In this document: positions 56,444 to 64,000 of the stretch, piece by piece
Position numbering within the stretch: the stretch's first letter is position 1
Layout of the letters: the number at the start of each line of letters is the position of its first letter
Source: Streptomyces sp. NBC_00483
Lineage (GTDB): Bacteria > Actinomycetota > Actinomycetes > Streptomycetales > Streptomycetaceae
NCBI RefSeq assembly: GCF_036013745.1
Contig: NZ_CP107880.1
Span: forward strand, 1,116,001-1,180,000
Length of the DNA: 64,000 nt
Direction: 5' to 3'
Position numbers and translations under genes: made by a program
The notes under the pieces: model-generated
Seen by the model: only the letters and a program-made list of their open reading frames with translations
Databases searched by the model: none
What the model was told of the DNA's origin: nothing

Positions 56444-59322
56444 TGCTGGGCCAATGCTGCCAGGTGCACGGGCAGCGGCAGCGAGAGTGCGTCCAGGTAG
56501 TCGGGCGCCTGGCGCAGCTGGTGGACCGCGAGCGCCAAGGCCTCGGGTGAGTCGCCGTCGGCAGGGTGACACCCCAGCACAGCAATCTCCACGAGTCCCG
56601 GGTTCCAGGCCGGGATATGCGTGTCGAGTGTGGGCTTGCCTTTGTTGGGGCCCTGTCGGAGCGGGCGCGGGGCGATCTTGTCGGCCTCTACCGCGGAGTC
56701 GCGGAAGGTGCTCGCCTTGGGAGTGGTGCTGTAGAAAACGCGCCCGGACGACTCGGAAGCCGAGTGCCCCTCGACCCACAGGCCCTGGGGCAGGCCATTG
56801 GCTTCGCCAGGGGCGGCATTGCCCCACCACTGAGGTGTTTCGCGCCCGGTGGCTGTGCGCACGCGGACCAAGCGCAGGTCAGGGTCGAGTCCGGCCGGCT
56901 CCGCGTGACCAGTCTTGATCAGGTCGCGTTCGGTGAGGCCGTCCTGCAGCCAGGGCCAGTGCTTGCGGCTGTTCTGGGAGTGCGTGAGAAGCATGGTGGG
57001 CCGGCCGCGAAGGGAGCGAATCATCTTCTGGAGGTAGCGAGCGGTCGCCCGGCGCTGCTCCTCCATGTCCTGCTGCCAGATCTTGTACGGCGAGCGCTGG
57101 CGGGGGATGCCGGCGCTCACCTCCGGTTCGGCCTGCGTCTCGGACTCGGCCGGCTCCTGGACCTCCGGAATCTCTGCGGTCTTCACCAGGCCGAGCAGAA
57201 ACCTCGGGTAGGGCACCCACCGTCGGCTCCCCTCGTCCCAGCCGGTCACCGCGGCCAGCCCGCTGCCCGGTGCCAGCGGCGTGACCATGACGGACACCGG
57301 AGTGTGCCGCGGCAGCCGGGTGGGTCCGTCCTTGCGGCGCTTCACCATGTACGTGGCGACATAGCGCAGGCCCTCGGGAAGTGCCTCTCCGAGAGTGTGC
57401 TCCGGCAGGACGCGCACGCCGAACTGGCGCAAGGCGTCCTCCCAGCCCGAATGCACACGGTGGGCAAGATCCTTTCCGGTGTCACGCCCCTTGGTCTTCT
57501 TCGGGTGAGCGAACTGGGTGAGCACGCCCGCGTCGGCGCAGCCCAGCCGGATGGCGTACTTGGGGTCGTCCAAGCGGTGTGCGAAGTCCTGGCGTCGGTC
57601 GATCTCCACCAGGGCGAAAGTGGGGTGGTACGGCTCGGCGCCGTCGGCCGCGAGGAAATCTGCTGTCGCCTTACGGCGGCGGCTGATGCCTGCCTCCAGG
57701 GCCTTGCCCTTCGGCCGCTTCTGGGGATCGATGCCCAGGGTTTCGGTGATGCCGCCGGTCGTGCGCAGACAGCGGAGACGCAGGGCGAGGTCTGGGGTCG
57801 TCCACTCCAGGATGACCGGGGTTCCCGGACCCGTCTGCTCGTACGGGTCCTCTTCCGTCGTGGACACCGGGCGGCCGCCGTCACCTTCGAGTCCGAGCAC
57901 CTCGGCGAGCGCGTCGATCGCCGCTTCCCGGAACGCCGCGCTCTGCCACAGCAGTCGGACCTCGACCGAAGTGACGCCCACAGCCTGTGCGGTTTCCTTC
58001 AGCGCGTCGGCAGCGCCCTGCCCGCCATTGATCCTGGCCGCCACCGCGAGTGCAGCCTGGCGGGCACGTGCCGAACGCTCCACCTCGGCCGCCTTCTCCG
58101 CGGCCTTGGGCTTGGGCCGTGCGTTGGCGGGTGCGCTGCCTCCCGCGCTCGCGCGGATCAACGAGGGGACCCTGGCCATCCCTTCGGGCAGTGCCTGCTC
58201 GGCCCATTCGGTGATCTGGGATCGCTGGTGGGACATGAGTCCGGCGCCGATGCCGTGGGCTCCCATGTGTGTGCTGTGGACGACGGCAGCGCGGGTTCCG
58301 GCACCGTCGCCGATCCACTGCACGGGGTCCGCGAGCAGGGTCTTCGGGTCGGGGAAGGGGCGGCTGAGCGCGAGCCTGCCGAGGATCTGGGCGGGGCCGT
58401 TGTTTCGCCATGTGTAGTCCTGGACGTCGCGGCTCCAGGCCAGTCGTGCCACCGCGTACCGGTCGCTGAGCGGCGTTCCGGGAAGCCAGGGGATGGCCGG
58501 CTGGAGATAGACGGAGGTGTCACGCCCGAACGGCAGTCGCAGCCGCCCCTTCTTGGCGTCGGGGCGGGTCGCCCAGCGGCGTACTCCGGTGTGCAGGTGA
58601 AGGCGCGGCCTGGGGTCGAAGGGGACGGTGTGCAGCGTCACATTGATCACGATGGAGAACCACCACTCGCGTCCCTTAATCACGTGAGAGAGGGGCTGGG
58701 AGAGGAGCTCCGCCCCCTGTTGGCGGGGGCCGCGTGGCACGGCGCGGAAGTGCAGGCTGCCCGCACTGTGTTCGTAGGGGCCGAGCGCGAGGATGCGGCG
58801 GGCCAGGGCATCCGTGGCCAGTTGGTACTGCCTCTCGCGCGGCGAAGCCGTCTCCCCCTTGGTCAGGGGGCAACCGAGAAGGTCGACGGTGACGTCCTCC
58901 CACTGCGGCGGGGTGGCCCGCAGAGCGGCGAGCGTGTCCAGGACGGCACGGTGGTGCTCGGGTTCGGGGCGCAGGTCCTGGAGCCAGGCCCCGGTGAGCC
59001 GGTCAAGGGTGTCGCCGGGCAGCGGATGGGGCATGTCGGTCGGGGCGTAGAGCCAGGCGTCCTCCGTGCGCTGTTCCTGGTCGCGTAGCCTGCCCCGCAC
59101 GACCAGATCGGGAGCGAGGGCCTGGAGCACGCCGTTGAAGCGGGCGACGGGGGCGGCACGGTAGGGCTCGGATCCGGGCTTGAGCCCCTGGTTGCAGAGG
59201 TTCAGGATGCTTTCGTGCCACTGCTCGGGAAAGTCCAGAGCGCGGTAGCCGACGGTCCATGGTGCGGCGTCGGGCTGAAGGACGTAGGCGGCGCGGCTGG
59301 AGTCACGGTACTTGGCGGCCAT
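56221..59322 (-). CDS. bacterial PIWI-RE family protein (pPIWI-RE, RNase H-like)
   Basis: 1,033 residues. The N-terminal 400 or so residues correspond to the pPIWI-RE module (DUF3962-like) with SHVIKGREWWFSIVINVTLH and RDVQDYTWRN. A charged helical linker follows (about 395-480). The RNase H-like PIWI part is about 500-1000: LALRLRCLRTTGGITETLGI, ALVEIDRRQDFAHRLDDPKY, the family-like DPKYAIRLGCADAGVLTQF (586-604), PTMLLTHSQNSRKHWPWLQD and the C-terminal VFYSTTPKASTFRD with WNPGLVEIAVLG. An acidic tail (about 968-1033) ends it. PIWI-RE proteins are predicted to bind a guide-target duplex, perhaps RNA-DNA. ATG 59322 is 76 bases after the helicase stop. The identification rests on length, motifs and the three-gene context. 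Confidence 0.82.
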   Translation of the reverse strand: MAAKYRDSSRAAYVLQPDAAPWTVGYRALDFPEQWHESILNLCNQGLKPGSEPYRAAPVARFNGVLQALAPDLVVRGRLRDQEQRTEDAWLYAPTDMPHPLPGDTLDRLTGAWLQDLRPEPEHHRAVLDTLAALRATPPQWEDVTVDLLGCPLTKGETASPRERQYQLATDALARRILALGPYEHSAGSLHFRAVPRGPRQQGAELLSQPLSHVIKGREWWFSIVINVTLHTVPFDPRPRLHLHTGVRRWATRPDAKKGRLRLPFGRDTSVYLQPAIPWLPGTPLSDRYAVARLAWSRDVQDYTWRNNGPAQILGRLALSRPFPDPKTLLADPVQWIGDGAGTRAAVVHSTHMGAHGIGAGLMSHQRSQITEWAEQALPEGMARVPSLIRASAGGSAPANARPKPKAAEKAAEVERSARARQAALAVAARINGGQGAADALKETAQAVGVTSVEVRLLWQSAAFREAAIDALAEVLGLEGDGGRPVSTTEEDPYEQTGPGTPVILEWTTPDLALRLRCLRTTGGITETLGIDPQKRPKGKALEAGISRRRKATADFLAADGAEPYHPTFALVEIDRRQDFAHRLDDPKYAIRLGCADAGVLTQFAHPKKTKGRDTGKDLAHRVHSGWEDALRQFGVRVLPEHTLGEALPEGLRYVATYMVKRRKDGPTRLPRHTPVSVMVTPLAPGSGLAAVTGWDEGSRRWVPYPRFLLGLVKTAEIPEVQEPAESETQAEPEVSAGIPRQRSPYKIWQQDMEEQRRATARYLQKMIRSLRGRPTMLLTHSQNSRKHWPWLQDGLTERDLIKTGHAEPAGLDPDLRLVRVRTATGRETPQWWGNAAPGEANGLPQGLWVEGHSASESSGRVFYSTTPKASTFRDSAVEADKIAPRPLRQGPNKGKPTLDTHIPAWNPGLVEIAVLGCHPADGDSPEALALAVHQLRQAPDYLDALSLPLPVHLAALAQHYVLPTVTESDDDGEEASEAGAEPKRTEEEQNLVAALGVVSEVADTESMSVDPELAEEPGLAQAPEDEQLTLFR

Positions 59323-59398
59323 GGGAGTTCCCTGTCTCCTTCTGATTCTCGGATGAAGAGGTCGGCGAGTGCGCGGAGGGAGAGTCCGTCTCCGAAGC

Positions 59399-62300
59399 TC
59401 AGTCCCCGGAGCTCAGTCCGCACAGGGCGTCGTAGAGCGGGTGGTAGAGCGTGCGAACCAGGGCGGGATCGGACCGGTGCGCGAAGGACTCCGACGCGGT
59501 GTCTTCGTCGAAGTACGGCGCGAGGACATCACGGAGTTTGATGAGCAGACCGTCATCGGTCCGCCGGCGAGAAGGTCGTAGTACGTCGGACGGGGCACCG
59601 GCCTCGGCCAGGCCCGGGGCAAAGGCCGCGTCGACGAACAGCACACGCGCGGGCACACCGCCTCGCACCAGGCGCCCGATGACCTGCCAGATGGTGACGA
59701 GCTGGTCCCAGGCGAAGGAGATCTTCTCCTCGTCGCTGAGTTGCGAGTAGACGTAGCGACGGGACAGCAGTCTGCGCCATTCGGAGCGGGCGGCGTGGCG
59801 GAAGGAGAGTCCGGCGGCATCCAAGTCGGGGGCATCGGCCACGAGTTTGCTGAAAGTTCCGGCCTGGAGGCGCGGCTGGTCCCGGACGCATCGGGTGACC
59901 CAGTCGTTGATAGCGAAGACGGCCAGTGACAGATCGTCGGGGCGGGGGTGAGGTCGGGCCAGGAAGAGCACAGTCCCGAAAGCCGCCTTGTGGCTGCTGT
60001 TGAGGATGTTGTGCCCGCGTTCGATGGCCATCAGCGGGGCGACGAGGACCTCGGCATCCTGGTCCTCGGCGAACGCGGCGAGGTCGCCCCGACGCACGGC
60101 GGAAGCGTTGCCGGCACTTCCGGTCGAGGCGCTGTCACCGGCGCTCTCGGGGTCGAGGTCGGCCTTGTCAGAAGCCAGAACTCGGACCTTCCCCTCCCAG
60201 CGCCGCATTCCTTGGAGCAGGTCGGCAGCGATCCGCGCGTCGTGGTAGCTGCCGACGAGCAGCAGCGCTCGATGTCGCGCGCCGTCCTCGATCCGCCGCA
60301 GCTCCTGGTCAAGAATCGAGGACCCTCCGGGCGAAGCCTTTCCCAACTGGGTGACCATCTGTGCCAGAACCCCCGTGCGTGCCTCTGGTTTCGCCCCGGA
60401 GAGCGTGAGCGGCGCCCCCTCCGCGTCGTAGAGGAACCGGGTCCTGAATGTGGTACGGCGAATCGAGTCGACGGCCTGGCGATGCGGCTTGAGAACTGCC
60501 GTGACCGGCACCATCACATGGGCGCGGGTCGAGGTGCCCGCCCAGCTGGTGCCCGACATCAGCAGGACGTGCGGGCCGGGGCGCCCCGCACCCGCGTCCG
60601 CGCCCAACGAGGGGAGATTGAGCAGGAGTTCGCGGCCGACACCGGCACAGCGGAAGAAGCGCAGCGTGCCACTGCGGTGCTCATCGCCGTCCGGGCCTCG
60701 TTCGGGGTCCTCGGGCAGGTACTGGAATCCGAGGACGTTGCCCATCGGAGCCTCCGGCACTACGGGGGCGTAATCCAGAGGCGGCCGGCGGGACAGTTCG
60801 TTGTCGGCGGTGTCCAGGTGCAGGGCGGCTTCCACCTGCGGCCAGAGGAAGGTGACCCGCTCGAGGCGCTGATGGAGTGCGGCGAGGACGAGCGTGAATT
60901 CCAGCCGCTGGGCGGCCCGTTCCCTCCAGGGCTGTGTGCCCCAGACGTCCAGGGCGTCCCGCTCACGCTGCCCAGGGCGGAGCGGACGCTGCCGGAGAGT
61001 GCCGTCGAGCAGTGGCGATCCGTCGAGCAAGGAGTCCACTACGTCCCGGACACGGTCCCTGGCCGCCGCCGGATCCAGGTTGTGCAGGAGTTCGGCTGTT
61101 CTGCGTACCAGTGTGTCGGTGAGCCCCTGGTGCGGTCCGCGGTCACCGAGCGGGTCGTCGCGGAAGGCATCGAGGGAGGCGGTCAGTTGGTCCCGCCGGG
61201 CGGACCAACTCTCCGCTCCGGCATCGGCGCCGGAGACGACCGGGTCGTCGGCGTCGCCGGTCGCCTCGTACACCTCGGACTCGAACCGGATCCCGTCGGG
61301 CAGGGAACCGTCGGCCCGCAGCCGGGGGTACCACTCGTTCAGCAGCTTCTCCTGGAGGGTCCACGCGCTGAAGTACTCGATGTCCGCCCACTCCCGGAGA
61401 TCGGCTTCGGTGATCAGCATGCGGTAGAGCCGGTTGGCGGCGATGTGGACCAGGTCGAGGGCTGCCGACCAGTTCTCGACATCGCGTGCGGTGAGCGGGA
61501 TACGTCCCTGCCGGGCCAATTCGCCGATCTTGTGGATACCGATCCGGTCGACCCAGGAGTCCATGCCGCGCGTGACCAGGGTCGCGGACGGGGCGAAGGC
61601 GGTGTCGAGCTGCATCTGTACGCGGTCGGCCTCGTCGACCACGATGATGTCGCTGCGCAGGCAGGCCAGTTCGAGGCGTCGGAGACGTTCGGCGTTGAGG
61701 TGGTGCGGCACGGAGCTCTGCACCAGGCTGGCCGGATTGGCCACCCAGATCAGCGCGTCGACCATGTCACGGTCGGTGGTGTGCCGCGGGCAGACGTTCC
61801 ACACCGGGCACCCGTGGAAGCCCGCGGTCTCCTCGGTGGCGACGTCCGCAGCCGCCGCGGGGTTCTGTGCCTCGGCCGGCTCGTGCCGGTACACCGGCAG
61901 TGGGACATCCTCGACGATGCGATCCGTCTTCTTCACCGGCCGCAGTTCCGTGCACGGCGCGTCCACGTACCGCAGCGGTGCGGCCGCTTCGAGGCCACGC
62001 TGTGCGTCCAGGACGCAGACCGTGCTCAAGTCGTCGAAGGCCTCGTCGTCGTGCTGGAGCAGCGACTCCTGCCCTCGTCCGGCGAGCCGGCGGTGCAGCC
62101 GGGAAGCGTGCTGTTCCCGGGTGGTGCCGCCGACGACGGGTGCGGCACTCAGGCCGATATCGCGGATCCGGCGCACGAGGGTGAGCTGCTCCGCGACATC
62201 TCCTACGACCAGGGTTGTGCGCAGCCCCTTCCGCGCTCCCCAGGCCGCGACGAGGATCATCAAGGTCGTCTTGCCCGCACCTACCATGCCGACCAGATGC

Positions 62301-63064
62301 AGCAGTTGCTCCAGGCGTAGCACATCCGTTGCCTCGAAGCGGAGGCCGTCGGCGGTGAGTGCGTCGAGGTGCAGGTCGTCGAGTCGCTGCACCCAGTTTC
62401 CCGACGGCAGGTCGTGTGCTGTCTCCTGCTCCTCCATCCAGTGTGCGGTTTCGGCGAGTTCGGCGACCGGGATGTCGAGTGTGCGCCCCGCGGTACTCGG
62501 AACGGCGGTCAGGTCGTGGCCGGTGGCGGGCGGGAAGCAGAGCTGTTCGGGGATGTTCACGGAGGCGGGGCGTTGCCGTTCGGTGAACCGGGCCTGTCCC
62601 GCCGGAGCCAGTGGCAGCGGCCGGCGGGCGAAGCCGGGCAGCTGGGACAGGGCCCGCTCATACGTGGCGAACCGGTCAGCGGCGACGGTCGGTTCGACTC
62701 GCCGGGGCGGTCCTCCTCCTTCGGGAAGGCGGTAGGCGCGCAGTCGTTCGTCGAGTCGTGCGTACGTCGACAGGCACTGGTGCCACATGCGGCGGCGGCG
62801 CAGCTTCCACAGCAGATGGCGTGCGGCGTCGATACGGGCCTGCTGTGCCGGGGTGGTCGCGATACCCGCGGCGGTGGCGAAGGGGTAGCCGCCGAGCAGG
62901 GTGTACACGCCGGTGGCGTCGCGCGCCGGGTCGAGCCCTTCCATGAGGTAGAGGCCGAGTTCCACCTGGCAGAGCAGGGAGGGCTTGACGTCCTTGTGCT
63001 CCGGGGGCCAGAGCGGTTCCAGGGACTTGGCGAGTTTCCGGTACCACCCGCTGGCGTCACGCAC
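59399..63064 (-). CDS. DinG/XPD-type superfamily 2 helicase of the PIWI-RE system
   Basis: 1,221 residues. An N-terminal 250-residue domain precedes Walker A (GMVGAGKTT, about 259-267) and Walker B (IIVVDEAD, 473-480). Between them four cysteines (Cys350, Cys371, Cys419, Cys425; GCPVWNVCPRH) could hold an Fe-S cluster, as in XPD/DinG. The C-terminal RecA-like domain has RALLLVGSYHDARIAADLLQ, LVAPLMAIERGHNILNSS and motif VI VTIWQVIGRLVRGG. Helicases of this type accompany PIWI-RE proteins and are thought to unwind DNA or R-loops. GTG 63064 overlaps the upstream nuclease gene by eight bases. Unusually long compared with DinG (about 700). Confidence 0.8.
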   Translation of the reverse strand: MRDASGWYRKLAKSLEPLWPPEHKDVKPSLLCQVELGLYLMEGLDPARDATGVYTLLGGYPFATAAGIATTPAQQARIDAARHLLWKLRRRRMWHQCLSTYARLDERLRAYRLPEGGGPPRRVEPTVAADRFATYERALSQLPGFARRPLPLAPAGQARFTERQRPASVNIPEQLCFPPATGHDLTAVPSTAGRTLDIPVAELAETAHWMEEQETAHDLPSGNWVQRLDDLHLDALTADGLRFEATDVLRLEQLLHLVGMVGAGKTTLMILVAAWGARKGLRTTLVVGDVAEQLTLVRRIRDIGLSAAPVVGGTTREQHASRLHRRLAGRGQESLLQHDDEAFDDLSTVCVLDAQRGLEAAAPLRYVDAPCTELRPVKKTDRIVEDVPLPVYRHEPAEAQNPAAAADVATEETAGFHGCPVWNVCPRHTTDRDMVDALIWVANPASLVQSSVPHHLNAERLRRLELACLRSDIIVVDEADRVQMQLDTAFAPSATLVTRGMDSWVDRIGIHKIGELARQGRIPLTARDVENWSAALDLVHIAANRLYRMLITEADLREWADIEYFSAWTLQEKLLNEWYPRLRADGSLPDGIRFESEVYEATGDADDPVVSGADAGAESWSARRDQLTASLDAFRDDPLGDRGPHQGLTDTLVRRTAELLHNLDPAAARDRVRDVVDSLLDGSPLLDGTLRQRPLRPGQRERDALDVWGTQPWRERAAQRLEFTLVLAALHQRLERVTFLWPQVEAALHLDTADNELSRRPPLDYAPVVPEAPMGNVLGFQYLPEDPERGPDGDEHRSGTLRFFRCAGVGRELLLNLPSLGADAGAGRPGPHVLLMSGTSWAGTSTRAHVMVPVTAVLKPHRQAVDSIRRTTFRTRFLYDAEGAPLTLSGAKPEARTGVLAQMVTQLGKASPGGSSILDQELRRIEDGARHRALLLVGSYHDARIAADLLQGMRRWEGKVRVLASDKADLDPESAGDSASTGSAGNASAVRRGDLAAFAEDQDAEVLVAPLMAIERGHNILNSSHKAAFGTVLFLARPHPRPDDLSLAVFAINDWVTRCVRDQPRLQAGTFSKLVADAPDLDAAGLSFRHAARSEWRRLLSRRYVYSQLSDEEKISFAWDQLVTIWQVIGRLVRGGVPARVLFVDAAFAPGLAEAGAPSDVLRPSRRRTDDGLLIKLRDVLAPYFDEDTASESFAHRSDPALVRTLYHPLYDALCGLSSGD

Positions 63065-64000
63065 GGGGTCCTCCGTTCGTCGGGTTGGGGTCCTTCAGTT
63101 GAGGGCCGGCCGATCCACGGAGCCGGGCCCCGGCGAGGGCCACGATCCGGTCGTCGGTGTGCAGGGGTAGCGCGCCCGCGTCGGCGGGCCGGTTACGCCG
63201 ATACGTGCCGAGATAGTCCCGGTGCGCGTCGGCCTGTTCTCTCGGCACCACCCAGCACGCCTCGTCGAAGGGCGGCTCCGCGCGGACGGGTTTCGCCGCG
63301 CGGCCGAGCAGTCCGGGGTGCTTCCAGTCCTTGACGTCGAGGGCCCACACGTGACCGTCCGGGAAGGTGACGCGAAGGTCGTACGCATCGAATCCGGGCC
63401 AGAGCTGGACCTCGAGCCCCAACTCACCGAGCCGGGTGGCCAGTTCCACCTCGGCTCGTCCCGGGCTGGTGACGAACTGGCGGAGCGGGCGACGCAGGTG
63501 AAGAAGACCACCGGCGTCGGCCCCACTGAACACGCGTCCGTGCGGGGGCGCGCCACGACGACGGCACCGGTCGCGCTCACACCACCAGCCGTCCTTCCCC
63601 ACGGGGGTCAGGAGCGTCAGGCAGCGTCCGCAGGTGGCGTAGGCGCCGGCACGCTCACAGGCGGCGGGCACAGGTGCGTAGCACTGGTCCACGAGCTCCC
63701 GGAGAGGTGCGAGGAACAGGTCCGTGTCGACCTCGAACCTCTGCGCTCCGGTGAGCACCGGTTGGTCCACGAGAAGCCTGCGGAAGGCTGTGTAGGACTC
63801 GGGCGAGGACGCCTTGCGGCAGAGGTGCATCGCCGTGTGGATGACCTGGCGGTCGAAGTGGGCCGCGCCCGCGTCCTTGGCCCGGATCCACCATTCGTGG
63901 CACAGCTGGGTGGGGACGAGCGCGTCGGGGTCGACCAGGAAGTCTCCGGGGCCGAAGGCGTCCGGGGGCAGATCGAGCGGCCAGTCCTCCAACGGGCGGC
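63057..64000 (-). CDS. PD-(D/E)xK nuclease with zinc ribbon, third gene of the PIWI-RE system; 5' end outside window
   Basis: The frame is open to the window edge, so the start lies beyond base 64000 or at a TTG near 63992. The visible part has an N-terminal helical domain, then a zinc-ribbon-like cluster CGRC and WWCERDRC (about 63610-63540), then the nuclease core: Glu in GRAEVELATRLGELGLEVQL, Asp in FDAYDLRV and the Asp-Val-Lys of ALDVKDWKHP (about 63330). These fit the PD-(D/E)xK catalytic trio. This is the REase component that accompanies PIWI-RE and DinG genes. The gene overlaps the helicase start by eight bases, so all three genes should be co-expressed. Confidence 0.78.
   Translation of the reverse strand, partial: RPLEDWPLDLPPDAFGPGDFLVDPDALVPTQLCHEWWIRAKDAGAAHFDRQVIHTAMHLCRKASSPESYTAFRRLLVDQPVLTGAQRFEVDTDLFLAPLRELVDQCYAPVPAACERAGAYATCGRCLTLLTPVGKDGWWCERDRCRRRGAPPHGRVFSGADAGGLLHLRRPLRQFVTSPGRAEVELATRLGELGLEVQLWPGFDAYDLRVTFPDGHVWALDVKDWKHPGLLGRAAKPVRAEPPFDEACWVVPREQADAHRDYLGTYRRNRPADAGALPLHTDDRIVALAGARLRGSAGPQLKDPNPTNGGPRA

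Noticed and set aside
56566..59088. Very long plus-strand open frame opposite the PIWI gene
   Set aside because: Reverse-strand shadow of a GC-rich gene: it is rich in Arg, Gly and Ala, has no domain, and the minus-strand frame has clear PIWI-RE features.
59948..62320. Long plus-strand open frame opposite the helicase
   Set aside because: Shadow of the helicase gene; the Walker and motif VI sequences are on the minus strand.

Overview
The window is very GC-rich, uses GTG and ATG starts, and carries families typical of actinomycetes: a SARP regulator, a CYP105-type P450 with its own ferredoxin, MmyB-like XRE regulators, WYL and many TetR regulators, MMPL export, and DUF4333 and other lipoproteins. 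A Streptomyces or close relative is the most likely source. No rRNA genes, intact tRNA genes, CRISPR arrays or replication origins were seen.

Positions 1-53,600 look like accessory chromosome built from small regulator-plus-enzyme cassettes. Left to right: carboxylate-amine ligase, FKBP and TauE (1-2.4 kb); an XRE regulator and MFS efflux pump sharing an operator (2.6-5 kb); a two-repeat lipoprotein; a TetR/FAD-monooxygenase/membrane-protein operon (6.2-9.6 kb); a CYP105-ferredoxin-reductase-TetR cassette (10.8-14.4 kb); SARP and MMPL (14.6-17.7 kb); amidase with a small helper; an AraC regulator; a MetE-like protein; VOC/WYL; an SDR/TetR pair sharing an operator (24-25.8 kb); gene remnants (25.8-26.3 kb); a DUF4333 lipoprotein; a DHA2 pump; MerR/serine hydrolase; gene fragments at 31.3-32.1 kb; a GntR-controlled OYE-RidA-reductase-VOC run (32.2-35.9 kb); a sulfone-sulfur operon behind a cysteine-type leader peptide (36.4-40.6 kb); a glycan-use block of GH1, MFS, sulfatase, PadR, GH3, MFS and TetR (40.6-50.2 kb); and a TetR/amino-acid permease/nitrilase unit (50.2-53.3 kb).

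At 53,616-53,666 there is only the 3' half of a tRNA-Pro(GGG), on the minus strand, followed by its terminator. This is what remains at one edge when an integrative element enters the 3' end of a tRNA gene. The missing 5' half lies on the right side, so the element should run rightwards and out of the window. Its first 2.5 kb is decayed cargo (a frameshifted AAA/PD-(D/E)xK protein and a second frameshifted gene) plus a pRiA4b ORF-3-like protein.

The right end (56.2-64 kb) carries the most striking content: a minus-strand three-gene operon encoding a PD-(D/E)xK nuclease with a zinc-ribbon-like cysteine cluster (5' end outside the window), a 1,221-residue DinG/XPD-type helicase with four cysteines between Walker A and B, and a 1,033-residue bacterial PIWI protein of the PIWI-RE class. 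This gene set matches the PIWI-RE/DinG/REase system predicted by comparative genomics to act in conflict with invading DNA, possibly through RNA-DNA hybrids. It is recognised here from sequence pattern only.
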